From Vibrio orientalis CIP 102891 = ATCC 33934 (GTDB lineage Bacteria > Pseudomonadota > Gammaproteobacteria > Enterobacterales > Vibrionaceae): 64,000 bases of DNA. Positions 17,566 through 27,684 of this stretch are shown piece after piece (position 1 is the first letter of the stretch; every line of letters begins with the position of its first letter). Under the pieces are notes generated by a model. The model did not search any database, was not told the origin of the DNA, and was given only the letters and a program-made list of their open reading frames with translations. A program made the translations under genes and the position numbers. The DNA lies in assembly GCF_000176235.1 (NCBI RefSeq), contig NZ_ACZV01000004.1, positions 1,364,001 through 1,428,000 on the forward strand, written 5' to 3'.

Positions 17566-18263
17566 TCAATCATTGAACCCAACTGAGCACCCCAAAATGG
17601 ATAGGTTTGGGCGCATTGTTTGCCACCAGCAATAGACAACTCAGAAAAAACGGCAGCATAAGGAACATTCAATTTATTCATGTTTATTTTTGATTATTTT
17701 GTTGTGTCTTATTCAAGCTATCTTGAGAGCATTTTCTGAAAAAGTAATTTAAAGTTGCATTTTTGCTCGGTATTTTCGAAGTATTCTCCATGGCTAATTA
17801 AAATAATGATTGTTTTCAATCAGTAACCCAAAAAGTCAGCCCTCTCCCAAAGAGCTAGAATGGTAACAGGTCAATTTTCAATAACTCAGTTACCATGATC
17901 TAAATCAGGTTGTTATTTATTACTTATCAAAAATTAAAACGTATTTTCAATATGTTAGAGGGTGAAAAATTAACTTTCGCAGGCAGGCAATCAGAATAAA
18001 TAGAGAGTATTTGGGCTCAATATAGGGATAGTAATTGGATAATTATTCGGCACCAAACACAACAAAAACCTAATTCACCGATCGTTTAGCTACCCTGAAG
18101 TAAAAAATCAGGTAAAACTTTCGTGATCCTAATTCTGAAATTTACCATTAGTGGAAAATCACCAACCTGAGTTGCGAGTCCTTTCACAGTTTATTAATCG
18201 TTTGAATTTAAGCTACAAAATCACCTGTCTTACTGTTCAAAATAATAAAACTAGGACTTCTCT
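17566..18263. other. Non-coding interval, ~700 bp, AT-rich
   Basis: No convincing ORF or RNA gene seen. The only structure noted is TGGTAAC (17861) and GTTACCA (17889) as distant arms. It must hold the promoters of the YdcF-like gene and of the 104-aa gene; the length is unusual for this window. Confidence 0.4.
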
Positions 18264-19361
18264 ATGAAGAAAAAACTCCTTGCCATCGCACTTGGAGGCG
18301 TCATTTGCTTAGCTTCTGCCCCATACACCTTTGCAGCTAATGATAGTGCTGTTCAATCTTCCGATAACTACGCCCAACTCATCACTAAACGTCAAGTTGT
18401 AGACCAGCTTTTGAGTGATGCAGTGGACGCATTCAAATCTCCTTCGCGTATCTCTCACGCTGGTTTCACCGCGAAGATGCCAAGTAATATGGAGATTGTC
18501 ACCGACCGATTACTAGAAGCCTACCAACTTGAGCCGTACCGAACTGACTTACTCATTTCAGCTGCAAACGCACAGATCTATAACAAGAACGTCGAGCAAG
18601 CAATTGAGCTGTTCGAACAAGCTCTTTCTGTTGCGCCAGATGATGTCGACTTGCACGCTTATCTAGCGGTATGGCAACGCTTTGAAGGCAACCAGGCCGA
18701 GTCCAACAAACATATGGCAACGCTGTCCAAGCTGAATGCAGGTAAAGCGGCTGACATCAAACGCATCTTTACTACCGTAGATCGTGTCGTGGCAACACCA
18801 CTGAAAGAAAAAGCAGACAACGGTAAGCTGGATGACAAAGGCGCAATTGTCACTTTGGGCTACGCACTAAATCCCGATGGCTCTATGCATCAAATACTTG
18901 TCGAGCGCCTAGAAACGACATTACAAATGGCGAAGGACAACCCAGATGCTTTAATTGTATTGACCGGTGGCGTGCCTAAAAATCATAAGACCGAAGGTAA
19001 GTTAATGGCTGACTGGTTGATTGAAAAAGGCATCAAGAAAGAACGAATTATTGAGGAAAATTACGCCACCAGCACGGTGGGTAATGCGCTCTTTAGTAGC
19101 TATGCCTTAGCACGCCACAATATTCAGCATGCGACGATTATTAGCTCGGCAAGTCACGTTCGTCGTGGTCAAACTCTATTTGAAATCGCAAGCTGGCAGA
19201 CAGGCCCACAAGACATCACCTTTGACACGGTAAGTTATCCTGACAAGCCACTCAAAGAGTTAACCAAAGCCAGTGCCAGCGAACTGCTTGGCATCTACCG
19301 TGATGCACTGCGTACTTATGGTATGTGGAGCTACCGCTCATACCCGCTCGAATCACGATAA
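18264..19361 (+). CDS. Exported YdcF/SanA-like (DUF218) protein with TPR segment
   Basis: 365 residues with a signal peptide (MKKKLLAIALGGVICLASAPYTFA). Residues ~75-150 form two TPR-like helices (NKNVEQAIELFEQALSVAPDDVDLHAYLAVW). The C-terminal ~190 residues are a DUF218 domain: AIVTLGYALNPDG, LIVLTGGVPKNHKTEGKLMADWLIEKGI and TSTVGNALFSSYAL. DUF218 proteins such as SanA and YdcF are linked to envelope barrier function, but the reaction is unknown. Combination with a TPR region in a periplasmic protein suggests a partner-binding role. Alone, with its own terminator. Confidence 0.8.
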   Translation: MKKKLLAIALGGVICLASAPYTFAANDSAVQSSDNYAQLITKRQVVDQLLSDAVDAFKSPSRISHAGFTAKMPSNMEIVTDRLLEAYQLEPYRTDLLISAANAQIYNKNVEQAIELFEQALSVAPDDVDLHAYLAVWQRFEGNQAESNKHMATLSKLNAGKAADIKRIFTTVDRVVATPLKEKADNGKLDDKGAIVTLGYALNPDGSMHQILVERLETTLQMAKDNPDALIVLTGGVPKNHKTEGKLMADWLIEKGIKKERIIEENYATSTVGNALFSSYALARHNIQHATIISSASHVRRGQTLFEIASWQTGPQDITFDTVSYPDKPLKELTKASASELLGIYRDALRTYGMWSYRSYPLESR

Positions 19362-19375
19362 AAGCCTGTCGAATC

Positions 19376-19403
19376 AAAAAGCCTGCACTCGCAGGCTTTT
19401 TTG
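19376..19403. terminator. Strong bidirectional terminator
   Basis: AAAAAGCCTGC-ACTC-GCAGGCTTTTTT between the YdcF-like gene and the convergent end of the ectoine operon. Confidence 0.9.
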
Positions 19404-19431
19404 CCCTATTGATACCGAAGGCGCTGACTAA

Positions 19432-20856
19432 TCAAACCGCAACACTCTGGATTTGAGAGTGCTGAATAAAGAACACATCATGTAATGCGCAAATGGAAGG
19501 TTGGTACTCTTCATCATCAACAACAAACTGAACATTCACATTTCGCATTGAAGAGTGAACTGCGACTGGTGTGATATTTTTCTCCATTAATGCCAGTACA
19601 CCTTTCGCAAGGGCTTGGTTGGTATCAAATTGTGACCCAATTGCAGATATTAGCGCAACCATTCGACCTTTTATATTGGCGTTAGGAAATCTCTTTTCAG
19701 TTTTGTACAACACCTTGTTCAAAGCTTCATTGCTCCCAGTAAGATAGTAGGTCATTGAGTTGGCATTCATCTCTTTACCAACCAATTTCACTCGTGCATC
19801 CGTTATGATTTGCATAAGTTCATAACTGACATTGTCGACGCAACCCACCATGGCTTGATCGAAAAGGTGCAAAGCAAAGACTTTCTCTTTACCAGCGATG
19901 ATCTCCACCCTATCCACTGTGGGGCGAAAAGCGCCTGAGATTAACGTGCCAGAGTGCTCTGGTTCGAAAGTGTTTTTGATTTGAAGTTCAATCCCACTTT
20001 CACGCAGACCGGCAGCCGCATTCGGGTGGATTGCTTCCATGCCGAGATTAGCCAGTTGATCCGCTACATCATAGTTTGTTTTACCAAGAGGTCTCACCCG
20101 ATCAGAGCCGACAACACGAGGGTCTGCGGAACTTAGGTGATATTCTTTATGGATAATGGCTAAGTCAGCTTGGGTTAATGATGCGACTCGACTAAACGTC
20201 ATTTCGCTATAACCACGGTCATACGTCGACATTAAACCTTCTTTACAAGAGGCGTAACCCGTAACAATAGGTAACTCAATGCTCATATCGATGTCTGAAA
20301 ATGCGTTAACGATACATTCATCTAAACTACTTGGTGCCTGAGTATCCCAACCAGATAGGTCAACAAATCTTGCGTTAACGCCTAAGTTTTTAAGCTTCAG
20401 TGCGGTGTTATACGCACTATGAACTTCACCAATAGACGCAAGAAATTCTCTGACTTGAGGAAGGTAATGTCGCAGCGAGAACTGACCATATTGGCAAGTT
20501 TCTAGAATGTTTGAAATACAGGTTTTCGCTTCAGAAATTCGTGAACAAATAAACTTATCGGCTCGTAAGCGGTTCATTGGATCGGCAAAGATATTCTCGT
20601 TTACCAATAACATTCTTTGCTCTACGTAATCTAATGCCGCTTTCCAAGTATCGTCTCTTTTTGCAACTAATTGATAAACACCCGGCTTACTGGTTTTCTT
20701 GCATTCAAGCAAAGCGTCGGTAATCCCTCCGTAAGCAGATACCACGAACACTCGGTTGTAGGTGTCTTCATCGCTATTTTTGATCAATATGTTGTCTAGC
20801 ACTGCATCGAATGCAGACATTGAAGTACCGCCGATTTTCTCTACGGTATAAGTCAT
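19432..20856 (-). CDS. Ectoine-associated aspartate kinase
   Basis: 474 residues from ATG 20856, preceded by AAGGACTTACC; a frame from 20877 lacks a site. Phosphorylates aspartate, the first step toward aspartate semialdehyde for ectoine. N-terminal kinase signature VEKIGGTSMSAFDAVLDN, central RVVGSDRVRPLGKTNYDVADQLANLGMEAIHPNAA, and C-terminal ACT-type regulatory repeats. Last gene of the ectABC-ask operon; such dedicated kinases (Ask_Ect) are typically less sensitive to lysine/threonine feedback, which would secure flux under salt stress. Function inferred from family and position. Confidence 0.9.
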   Translation of the reverse strand: MTYTVEKIGGTSMSAFDAVLDNILIKNSDEDTYNRVFVVSAYGGITDALLECKKTSKPGVYQLVAKRDDTWKAALDYVEQRMLLVNENIFADPMNRLRADKFICSRISEAKTCISNILETCQYGQFSLRHYLPQVREFLASIGEVHSAYNTALKLKNLGVNARFVDLSGWDTQAPSSLDECIVNAFSDIDMSIELPIVTGYASCKEGLMSTYDRGYSEMTFSRVASLTQADLAIIHKEYHLSSADPRVVGSDRVRPLGKTNYDVADQLANLGMEAIHPNAAAGLRESGIELQIKNTFEPEHSGTLISGAFRPTVDRVEIIAGKEKVFALHLFDQAMVGCVDNVSYELMQIITDARVKLVGKEMNANSMTYYLTGSNEALNKVLYKTEKRFPNANIKGRMVALISAIGSQFDTNQALAKGVLALMEKNITPVAVHSSMRNVNVQFVVDDEEYQPSICALHDVFFIQHSQIQSVAV

Positions 20857-20929
20857 GGTAAGTCCTTTTGGGTGCACATCTTTAGAAATGTAGCTAGGCC
20901 AACTAAGGGCCTAGCTCATAGGAGGAGAG

Positions 20930-21316
20930 TTAATCAATCAGCGGGTAAACGCCGTTTTCATCGTGCGTTTCTTTGCCTGTGATCGGCGGGTTAAACACAC
21001 ACGCCATCACCATTTCTTTCCCTTTGTAAGCACGAAGATAGTGTTCATCATGCTTGTCTAGAATGTAAAGTGTGCCTGGTTTGATTGGATAGGTTTCGCC
21101 ACCAACCACTTCAATTTCACCCTCGCCACTCATACAAAAGACCGATTCCAAGTGATTCTGATAGTGGATATGCGTCTCTGTATTTTCAAAGATCGTTGTG
21201 ATGTGAAATGAAAAGCCCATGTTGTCATCTTTAAGCAACATACGAACACTTTCCCATGTCTCTGACGCTACTCTACGCTCGCTGTCTCGGCACTCTTCTA
21301 ATGTACGAACAATCAT
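20930..21316 (-). CDS. ectC: L-ectoine synthase
   Basis: 128-residue cupin that cyclises N-gamma-acetyl-diaminobutyrate to ectoine. The [23 protein letters not shown] start and the [17 protein letters not shown] and [11 protein letters not shown] segments are diagnostic. Length is normal. Lies 14 bp after ectB and before the aspartokinase. Confidence 0.96.
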   Translation of the reverse strand: MIVRTLEECRDSERRVASETWESVRMLLKDDNMGFSFHITTIFENTETHIHYQNHLESVFCMSGEGEIEVVGGETYPIKPGTLYILDKHDEHYLRAYKGKEMVMACVFNPPITGKETHDENGVYPLID

Positions 21317-21330
21317 CTTTACTTCCCTAA

Positions 21331-22599
21331 TTACGATGCTTTCTTAAACTGTTGTTGGATAACGATTTCAACCGCTCTCTGGAAAATCTCTAAACCTTGT
21401 TTCAGTTCGGATTCGGTAATGGTCAGGGGGGCAAAAAACTTGATGATCTCATCATCAGGACCTGCGGTTTCAATAACCAAACCATGCTCAAAACATGCTT
21501 TTGCTATCTCACCTGCTAATTCACCATTACAACACTCAATGCCAATCATCATTCCACGGCCTTTTTGTTTCACGAATAAACCGCGGTGTTGCGCTATGGT
21601 AGAGGCGATCACGTCTGATACTAAGGCTGAACAATTTGCAATGTGGTGTTCGAATGGCTGACTGTTAGCCCAATACGTCTCGATTGCTTTAGTCGCAGTA
21701 ACAAAAGCATGATTATTGCCACGGAAGGTGCCGTTGTGCTCGCCAGGTTTCCAAATGTCGAGCTCAGGTTTCAACAATACAATCGCCATGGGTAAACCGT
21801 ACCCACCGATCGACTTAGATAAAGTCACCATATCTGGCTTAATGCCCGCAGACTCAAAACTGAAGAAAGTGCCGGTACGTCCACACCCTGCTTGAATATC
21901 ATCGACAATCAGTAGGATATCGTGTCGTTTGCAGAGGTCACTTAGACGCTGTAGCCACTCATTTGAAGCAACATTAAGTCCGCCTTCACCTTGGACAGTT
22001 TCCACCAACACAGCAGCAGGCATATCAATACCAGCGGAGTTATCTCTTAGCATTGTTTCAAACAGGCTAAGTCCATCAATATCGGCATAACCCTCGAAAG
22101 GAATACGTGTGACATTGTTAAGACTCACTCCCGCACCTTGTCGGTGATGTTGGTTGCCCGTTGCCGCCAAAGCACCCGCTGTACAACCATGAAAACCATT
22201 GGTGAAAGCAACAATTGAACTGCGGCCTTTTGCTTTTCGAGCCAGTTTCAGTGCAGCTTCAACGGCGTTGGTACCCGTTGGCCCAGTAAACTGAATTTTG
22301 TAGTTGAGATCTCTAGGCTCAAGAATATGGTTTTGTAGCGCGGTAAGAAACTCAGCCTTGGCACCTGAATGCATGTCGAGTCCATGCGTAATACCATCTG
22401 ACTCAATGTAATCGAGCAAAGCTTGCTTAAATATCGGGTTGTTATGGCCATAGTTAAGTGAACCAGCTCCAGCAAGAAAGTCTAAGTACTTGTCCCCTGA
22501 CTCGGTTTCGAGCCAACAACCTTTCGCTTTAGTGAATACCACTGGGAAGCTGTTGCAATAAGAACGTACGTTTGATTCTTGCTTATGAAAAATATCCAT
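21331..22599 (-). CDS. ectB: Diaminobutyrate-2-oxoglutarate transaminase
   Basis: 422-residue class III aminotransferase that makes L-2,4-diaminobutyrate from aspartate semialdehyde with glutamate as donor. PLP-binding motifs: [17 protein letters not shown], the [18 protein letters not shown] aspartate stretch and the lysine in [14 protein letters not shown]. Full length. Second gene of the ectoine operon, 34 bp after ectA. Confidence 0.96.
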   Translation of the reverse strand: MDIFHKQESNVRSYCNSFPVVFTKAKGCWLETESGDKYLDFLAGAGSLNYGHNNPIFKQALLDYIESDGITHGLDMHSGAKAEFLTALQNHILEPRDLNYKIQFTGPTGTNAVEAALKLARKAKGRSSIVAFTNGFHGCTAGALAATGNQHHRQGAGVSLNNVTRIPFEGYADIDGLSLFETMLRDNSAGIDMPAAVLVETVQGEGGLNVASNEWLQRLSDLCKRHDILLIVDDIQAGCGRTGTFFSFESAGIKPDMVTLSKSIGGYGLPMAIVLLKPELDIWKPGEHNGTFRGNNHAFVTATKAIETYWANSQPFEHHIANCSALVSDVIASTIAQHRGLFVKQKGRGMMIGIECCNGELAGEIAKACFEHGLVIETAGPDDEIIKFFAPLTITESELKQGLEIFQRAVEIVIQQQFKKAS

Positions 22600-22633
22600 G
22601 ATTAGACCGTTTATTTATCCTTTAATTGGCGTG

Positions 22634-23182
22634 TTATCTATTGAGTGGGATGCGATACAAATACTCCGTATCATGCTTCCCTTTAAAATGTGTCGTGTGA
22701 TCGAGAAATGTTGAAACGCTGCCTTGCTGACCATTTTGCGTATCGACCTTTTTGAATAGTGCCCAAGACGCCCCGTTATCACGGGTAATCGTCGTTTCAA
22801 TCGCTTTAACCCCCTGCAAAGCCTCTCTTGATAGAAGCGCTCTGAGCATTTGGTGCGCAAGCCCTTTGCCACGATGTTTTGGAGAAACTGCAACCTGCCA
22901 GACGAAAAGAGTGGTTGGGTCTTCAGGTTTTAGGTAACCAGAAATAAAGCCAGATACTTCGCCATCATAACGAGCGATCAAGCACGTTTTGCTAAAGTGA
23001 GTAGACTGCAAAAAATTACAATAGGAAGAATTAGTATCAAGTGGTGGGCATTGTGCGATGAGGTTAAAGATGTCATCACCATCATCTGCGCTAGGTTCGC
23101 TGAAAGAACCATGTTTTTCGGTTTCTCCCCCTATCTCAGGGAAAGCCACCCAGGGAGCTGAAACGATCATAGGAATGTGCAT
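22634..23182 (-). CDS. ectA: L-2,4-diaminobutyric acid acetyltransferase
   Basis: 182-residue GNAT enzyme that acetylates diaminobutyrate. Acetyl-CoA motif VAVSPKHRGKGLAHQMLRALL; conserved C-terminal part with TRDNGASWALFKK. The ATG at 23182 has a weak ribosome site; a second ATG (MIVSAPWVAFPE) lies four codons in. First gene of the ectoine operon, so the promoter region is 23183 onward. Confidence 0.94.
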   Translation of the reverse strand: MHIPMIVSAPWVAFPEIGGETEKHGSFSEPSADDGDDIFNLIAQCPPLDTNSSYCNFLQSTHFSKTCLIARYDGEVSGFISGYLKPEDPTTLFVWQVAVSPKHRGKGLAHQMLRALLSREALQGVKAIETTITRDNGASWALFKKVDTQNGQQGSVSTFLDHTTHFKGKHDTEYLYRIPLNR

Positions 23183-23729
23183 TTACTTTGTACTCTAAAC
23201 AAAATTCACATCTATTATCGCTCTAAACATGCTCCAAAAAGCAACATTTAGTCGAGAAATGCCACACAAATATGAGCCACGTCACATTAAAACACCAAAA
23301 ACCAAACACCACCACTTGTTAGAACACTAACATTTAGAGTTATTAGGATTATTGAGGCCAAATAAATTGCTAGGCCGAGTTCAAATAACTAATCACTCGT
23401 GCAACTAAAGTTCACAGCAATGATCCAAACACAAGAAAGAGGGAGCAAACCATTAACAATCAAAAACTTAATGATTAGCCATTTGAAGGGCAGGTTAATG
23501 CTAAATTAACCAATTTAATTTAATTAAGTGCCTTGGGGGTATGAACGCAGCCAATAATGCGATTTATTAATTAGAGTACAAATAAAAATTAGGCAGGGTT
23601 GAATCAGTCGGCTGCACGGTATTAGCAAGAAGCAGATAGACCTGACTGCGAGCAAAATGAAGCCCTGAATTAGAGAAAAGTCCGCTAACGTGTACAATCA
23701 CATATCCACCACTCATTTGGATACCCACT
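23183..23729. promoter_or_regulatory. ectABC upstream region with a 16-bp palindrome
   Basis: 547 bp without a convincing gene. It contains TGTTAG-AACA-CTAACA (23317-23332), 135 bp upstream of ectA, and nearby AACATTTAG repeats. In vibrios ectABC is controlled by salinity through several regulators; which one reads this site cannot be told. Confidence 0.4.
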
Positions 23730-23975
23730 ATGACCGACGAATCTTTTGAGCATGCTCTGGGCTTTCACTACCAGGCAAGTGCCAATAATGTTCATATCTC
23801 TCGCAATGGATTAACCGTCACAACGTTAAGAGGCAAAACGGCTCAAGACTTCATGGTTAAAATTGCGGATATGAACGACAATGACGGCCAACAGCTCATG
23901 GCACGGGTCACGGGCAACTACAAACGTGGCAACGAAAAAAACGCCAAATCCAAACAGAACAATAAATACCGCTAG
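23730..23975 (+). CDS. Small conserved hypothetical protein, 81 aa
   Basis: Family not recognised. No signal peptide; the C-terminus is very basic and Asn/Lys rich (GNYKRGNEKNAKSKQNNKYR), suggesting RNA or DNA contact, and the first 60 residues look like a compact beta-rich fold (SANNVHISRNGLTVTTLRG). Stand-alone start with a weak site; the next gene follows after 52 bp. Confidence 0.6.
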   Translation: MTDESFEHALGFHYQASANNVHISRNGLTVTTLRGKTAQDFMVKIADMNDNDGQQLMARVTGNYKRGNEKNAKSKQNNKYR

Positions 23976-24027
23976 CTAGTTTAAGCATGTTGAACTAATA
24001 GCAATACAAAGCGAGAAAAAGAACGAC

Positions 24028-24717
24028 ATGGAATTAAGTCAACGCCTTACACACGCTCTCAACAATAACCTTCGCTGGTGCCAAACCGTTGCAGAATTGC
24101 ATAACATTCCCCATGAGGCACAAGCATCACTGTGGCGATCACAGCAAGCGATGCCAACGTTTTTTCCTAACCTAGTGACCTTAAGCCCCGAACTGACAAC
24201 GGATGAACTACAAAATGTGCTGCCTCAAAGCGGCGCTTATTTCATTAAAGACAGTTTTGCCACAATGAAGCTCGAAGGAGATGAGTTCATTAAGTTATTT
24301 GATGCGCAGTGGTATTGCGCACCGGCGTTACTCGACCATGGTAAACAGCAAAGCGGAATCGAAATCACAGAAGTAATCGATGCAGCGCAGTTAAAGCAAT
24401 GGGAGTCGCTATGGCGTGGAGAAGAGACATTTGACCGCATCTACACCAATGCATTCTTAGACAATAAAGCGACCCGGTTCTTTACCGCCTCTGACGGTGA
24501 AGAGATCGCGGGTATCACGAGCTTTTATGATGCGCAGTCAATTGGTATTTATAACCTATGGGGTAATGCCACACTGTTGCCTGAACTTATCAGCCATATT
24601 AAGCCGCTCTACCCGAGCTCTATGATTGTGGGTTACGGCGATGAAGAGGAAGTGAAGCGGTTACAAAGCGTGGAGTTCGAGGCGCTTGCACCACTCTCCG
24701 TTTGGGGACGCTTTTAA
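24028..24717 (+). CDS. Putative GNAT-like acetyltransferase fold protein
   Basis: 229 residues, soluble. The second half (IEITEVIDAAQLKQWESLWRG, DGEEIAGITSFYDAQSIGIYNLWG, MIVGYGDEEEVKRLQSVEFEALAPLSVW) resembles a degenerate GNAT domain, including the closing GFxxLxPLxVW-type strand. No clear acetyl-CoA loop is visible, so activity is doubtful. Convergent with the TetR gene that ends 6 bp away. Confidence 0.5.
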   Translation: MELSQRLTHALNNNLRWCQTVAELHNIPHEAQASLWRSQQAMPTFFPNLVTLSPELTTDELQNVLPQSGAYFIKDSFATMKLEGDEFIKLFDAQWYCAPALLDHGKQQSGIEITEVIDAAQLKQWESLWRGEETFDRIYTNAFLDNKATRFFTASDGEEIAGITSFYDAQSIGIYNLWGNATLLPELISHIKPLYPSSMIVGYGDEEEVKRLQSVEFEALAPLSVWGRF

Positions 24718-24723
24718 GCTTAA

Positions 24724-25338
24724 TTAAGCATTGCTCTTAACACCGCACCCTTTGATCACAAGCTGGGTAATAAACTGCGCAGCTTGTCGATAATCTTCAC
24801 CATCAAGCGCTTCTTTCTGCATAACATTACAAATTTGCCAGCCAAAGTCTGCATACGTCTGAGTCGCAGCCCAAATGGTGAACATGAGGTGATGTGGCGG
24901 CACATCATCCATCAAACCTTGCTGTGACCAAGTAGAGAACTTGTCGATGATCATTTGCGATTGTTTAAATAGTTCATTTGCAATGTCTTCTGGCAGAACC
25001 TTAGCTCCTGACATTACCTCATTGGCGAATACCTTAGAAGCGTAAGGATGCTCTTGCGAGATACGAAGTTTGGCTTCGATATATTGGCTAAGAGCTTCAA
25101 CGGGGTCGGTGAGTTCTTCAATCGGGCGAGAGGCTTCTAACAAAGGCTGTGTAACGGTTTGCAATACCGCATAATAGAGCTTGTCTTTAGAGCTGAAATA
25201 GTAGAATACGTTCGCTTTGGCAATGTCTGCCGCCTTGGCAATATCAGCGATTTTGGTTGCTGCATAACCGTTTAGCGCAAAGTGTTCACTGGCAACGTCG
25301 ATAATCAGTTCCTGATTTTTCTGCCTAATGCGAGTCAT
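24724..25338 (-). CDS. TetR-family transcriptional regulator (RutR-like)
   Basis: 204 residues. HTH in SEHFALNGYAATKIADIAKAADIAKANVFYYFSSKDKLYYAVLQ (about 16-60); the C-terminal domain with PYASKVFANEVMSGAKVLP and HHLMFTIWAATQTYADFGWQI resembles the RutR-type domain, whose members sense pyrimidines and related compounds. No obvious target is adjacent: upstream lie an AraC remnant and the fec operon. Target and ligand unknown. Confidence 0.82.
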   Translation of the reverse strand: MTRIRQKNQELIIDVASEHFALNGYAATKIADIAKAADIAKANVFYYFSSKDKLYYAVLQTVTQPLLEASRPIEELTDPVEALSQYIEAKLRISQEHPYASKVFANEVMSGAKVLPEDIANELFKQSQMIIDKFSTWSQQGLMDDVPPHHLMFTIWAATQTYADFGWQICNVMQKEALDGEDYRQAAQFITQLVIKGCGVKSNA

Positions 25339-25393
25339 CCGAGATCCTTATAGTTCCTACTCTGCTCCAGTGTAAGCATTATATATCTGATGA

Positions 25394-25579
25394 CAAGCCC
25401 TATACGTTGGAGACGCCTTACAGCTCTTAGAAAGCAGTCATCATTCAATTACACAAGTTGCTGAACTAACAGACTTTGGCTCTGAGAGCATCTATAGGAA
25501 GAACTTTAAAACGGAATTCGATGTCTCTCCATCGGAATGGCGAGCGCACTTCCAAGGGAAAGATAAGCTTAAACGGTAA
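25394..25579 (+). pseudogene. C-terminal remnant of an AraC-family regulator
   Basis: A frame open from just after a TGA at 25391 to the TAA at 25577-25579 encodes an almost intact second HTH of an AraC protein: ALQLLESSHHSITQVAEL followed by TDFGSESIYRKNFKTEFDVSP and SEWR. There is no ATG in the frame, no N-terminal domain and no first HTH before the stop, so this is a decayed gene end. GGTAATT and AATTACC arms after the coding part (25575-25600) may be its old terminator. Its position upstream of fecBCDE suggests it once controlled that transport locus. Confidence 0.75.
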
Positions 25580-25641
25580 TTCCCTCTTGGAGAAATTACC
25601 ATTTAAGTAGCCATAAAAAGTAACTTGCAACTACCAGTATT

Positions 25642-25660
25642 GATATTGGTTATCATTTAA
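25642..25660. promoter_or_regulatory. Candidate Fur box upstream of fecB
   Basis: GATATTGGTTATCATTTAA matches the 19-bp Fur consensus at about 13 positions, ~110 bp before the fecB ATG; iron-repressed control is expected for this operon. Confidence 0.5.
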
Positions 25661-25771
25661 ATTAGCATTCGTTATTAATATTTTGCTACAAATTCGTTTG
25701 ATATATGACGAAATGCGTAGCAACGGACTACGCTCTGTCCGCTACTGTTTTAATATTAATGGAATGATTTA

Positions 25772-26671
25772 ATGAACCGACTCAAGCAACTCTCCTCACT
25801 CCTGTTAGCAGCAATGCTTTCATTTGGTGTCACCGCACAAGAACAGCGCTCTGTCGTTGATGAAAAAGGCACATTCGCTATCACTGGTACTCCAACGCGA
25901 GTTGTGGCACTTGAATACTCATTTGTTGATGCTCTTGCTTCAGTCGGTGTCTCGCCTGTTGGGGTGGCCGATGACAAAGATGTTAATCGCATCCTTAAGT
26001 CAATTCGCGATCAGATCTCTCCTTGGACCTCAGTCGGTATGCGCCCTCAGCCCAGTTTAGAGATCATTGCTCAGCTTAAACCCGATCTCATTATCGCCGA
26101 CGTACAACGTCACTCTCCTGCCTATGATGATCTATCAAAAATCGCACCGACCTTGATTTTAAAAAGCCGTGGCGAAAACTATCAAGAGAACCTTGAAGCA
26201 GCATTAAAGATCGGTATCGTTCTTAACAAAGAAGCGGAAATGAAGCAGCGTATTAACCAGCACAAATCATTGATGGCCGAATACAAAACCAAGTTCTCTA
26301 GCCAACAAACCATGCAATTTGCGGTTGTAACACAAAAAGGCATGTGGATGCATGGTCCGGAATCTTATGCGGGTAGCGTATTAACTAACCTTGGCATTCA
26401 AAGCCCAATGCCACAAGAGACTAAAAAAGCCTACGTTGAAGTAAGCTTAGAGCAGCTGTTAAAAGTAAATCCAGATTGGTTGTTACTTGGTCCATACAGC
26501 GATGAAACCATCGCCGATACTTGGCAGAAAAACCCACTATTCAATCTACTTAACTCTCAAAAGCAACAACAAATTATCACGGTCTCCCCTCAAGTTTGGT
26601 CCCTCAACCGTGGCATGAATGCCGCTGAAGAAATCGCACAAAACCTCGATACGATTCTTAATAAATCATGA
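25772..26671 (+). CDS. fecB: Ferric-citrate-type periplasmic binding protein FecB
   Basis: 299 residues with a signal peptide ending near SFGVTAQ. The mature protein follows the FecB pattern closely ([57 protein letters not shown]), a class III siderophore-binding fold. Delivers iron(III)-dicitrate or a related ferric chelate to the inner-membrane transporter. First gene of fecBCDE; each junction overlaps by about 4 bp or less. No fecA receptor or fecIR regulators lie next to it. Confidence 0.87.
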   Translation: MNRLKQLSSLLLAAMLSFGVTAQEQRSVVDEKGTFAITGTPTRVVALEYSFVDALASVGVSPVGVADDKDVNRILKSIRDQISPWTSVGMRPQPSLEIIAQLKPDLIIADVQRHSPAYDDLSKIAPTLILKSRGENYQENLEAALKIGIVLNKEAEMKQRINQHKSLMAEYKTKFSSQQTMQFAVVTQKGMWMHGPESYAGSVLTNLGIQSPMPQETKKAYVEVSLEQLLKVNPDWLLLGPYSDETIADTWQKNPLFNLLNSQKQQQIITVSPQVWSLNRGMNAAEEIAQNLDTILNKS

Positions 26672-27684
26672 TCGAAAAAACGACGTTCCCCCGGCAGCGT
26701 ATGCTACTGGGGTGTTTGACTGCCGCCTTCATACTGATGGCAGGTACCATCTCATCAATGGTTAGCTACTCTTCTTTCGAGCTAACCATTGGTCACCTAA
26801 CCAACTACCTATTTCACTTTGATAGTTCAAGCATGGAGCAGCAGATCCTAGCGACGCTAAGGGCGCCGAGAGTGCTCACCTCGATGTTGATTGGCGTTAA
26901 CCTCGCGATAGCAGGGCTGTTAATGCAAGGTCTAACAGCGAACCCGTTAGCGTCTCCAAGCATCTTGGGTATCAATGCCGGCGCTTCATGCTTTATCGCT
27001 TTAACCTCGATGAACCTGGCTTTCTTACCTGAGCTCCCACTCTCTATTAGTGCTCTACTTGGCGGAACGCTAAGTGGCCTGTTGGTGTTATCACTCGGCG
27101 GTTTTTTCAGTGCGAAGTCTCATCCTATTAAACTCATTCTTGCCGGTATTGCAGTCAATGCTCTGCTTATTGGCGTGACACGAAGTGCGCTGATTCTGGC
27201 AGATGATATGGCCTATAGTGTTTTGACTTGGCTAGCGGGCTCTATCTCCAACATTACTTGGCAAGATTGGGGCACCTTTTGGCCAGTGAGCTTAGTCGGT
27301 ATTGTGATTACTGTCAGCCTTGCCCGCAGCTTAAATTTACTGGCGCTGGGCGATGATATTGCCGTTGGTCTGGGTGTGAATATTTCCAAAACTCGGCTGA
27401 TCACTTGTATAGCGATTTTACTGCTTACCACCTCGAGTGTCGCGATTGCGGGCCCAATCGCTTTTGTTGGTCTATTGGTGCCCCACATCGCACGTAAATT
27501 AGTTGGTAGCAACCATTTCATTTTGATCCCTACTTCAGCTCTCGTCGGAGCAAGTTTACTCCTGTGGTCTGACGTAATTTCTAGAATGGTCGCCTTTCCT
27601 GCTGAAACCCCTGTTGGTGTTATCACTGCACTCATTGGCTCACCATTTTTCATTGCTCTGGCCGTAAGGAGTAAAATGTCATGA
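26668..27684 (+). CDS. fecC: Ferric-citrate ABC transporter permease FecC
   Basis: 338 residues, FecCD/BtuC-type permease with about nine or ten membrane helices. Typical elements: [39 protein letters not shown] and [19 protein letters not shown] near the C-terminus, the last being the ATPase-contact loop. ATG overlaps the fecB stop. Confidence 0.87.
   Translation: MIEKTTFPRQRMLLGCLTAAFILMAGTISSMVSYSSFELTIGHLTNYLFHFDSSSMEQQILATLRAPRVLTSMLIGVNLAIAGLLMQGLTANPLASPSILGINAGASCFIALTSMNLAFLPELPLSISALLGGTLSGLLVLSLGGFFSAKSHPIKLILAGIAVNALLIGVTRSALILADDMAYSVLTWLAGSISNITWQDWGTFWPVSLVGIVITVSLARSLNLLALGDDIAVGLGVNISKTRLITCIAILLLTTSSVAIAGPIAFVGLLVPHIARKLVGSNHFILIPTSALVGASLLLWSDVISRMVAFPAETPVGVITALIGSPFFIALAVRSKMS

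Noticed and set aside
17861..17895. TGGTAAC...GTTACCA distant inverted repeat in the 700-bp gap
   Set aside because: Arms are only 7 bp with a 21-nt separation; not enough for an operator or terminator claim.
27213..27653. 146-codon minus-strand frame within fecC
   Set aside because: Shadow of a clear permease gene; no ribosome site and no recognisable protein.
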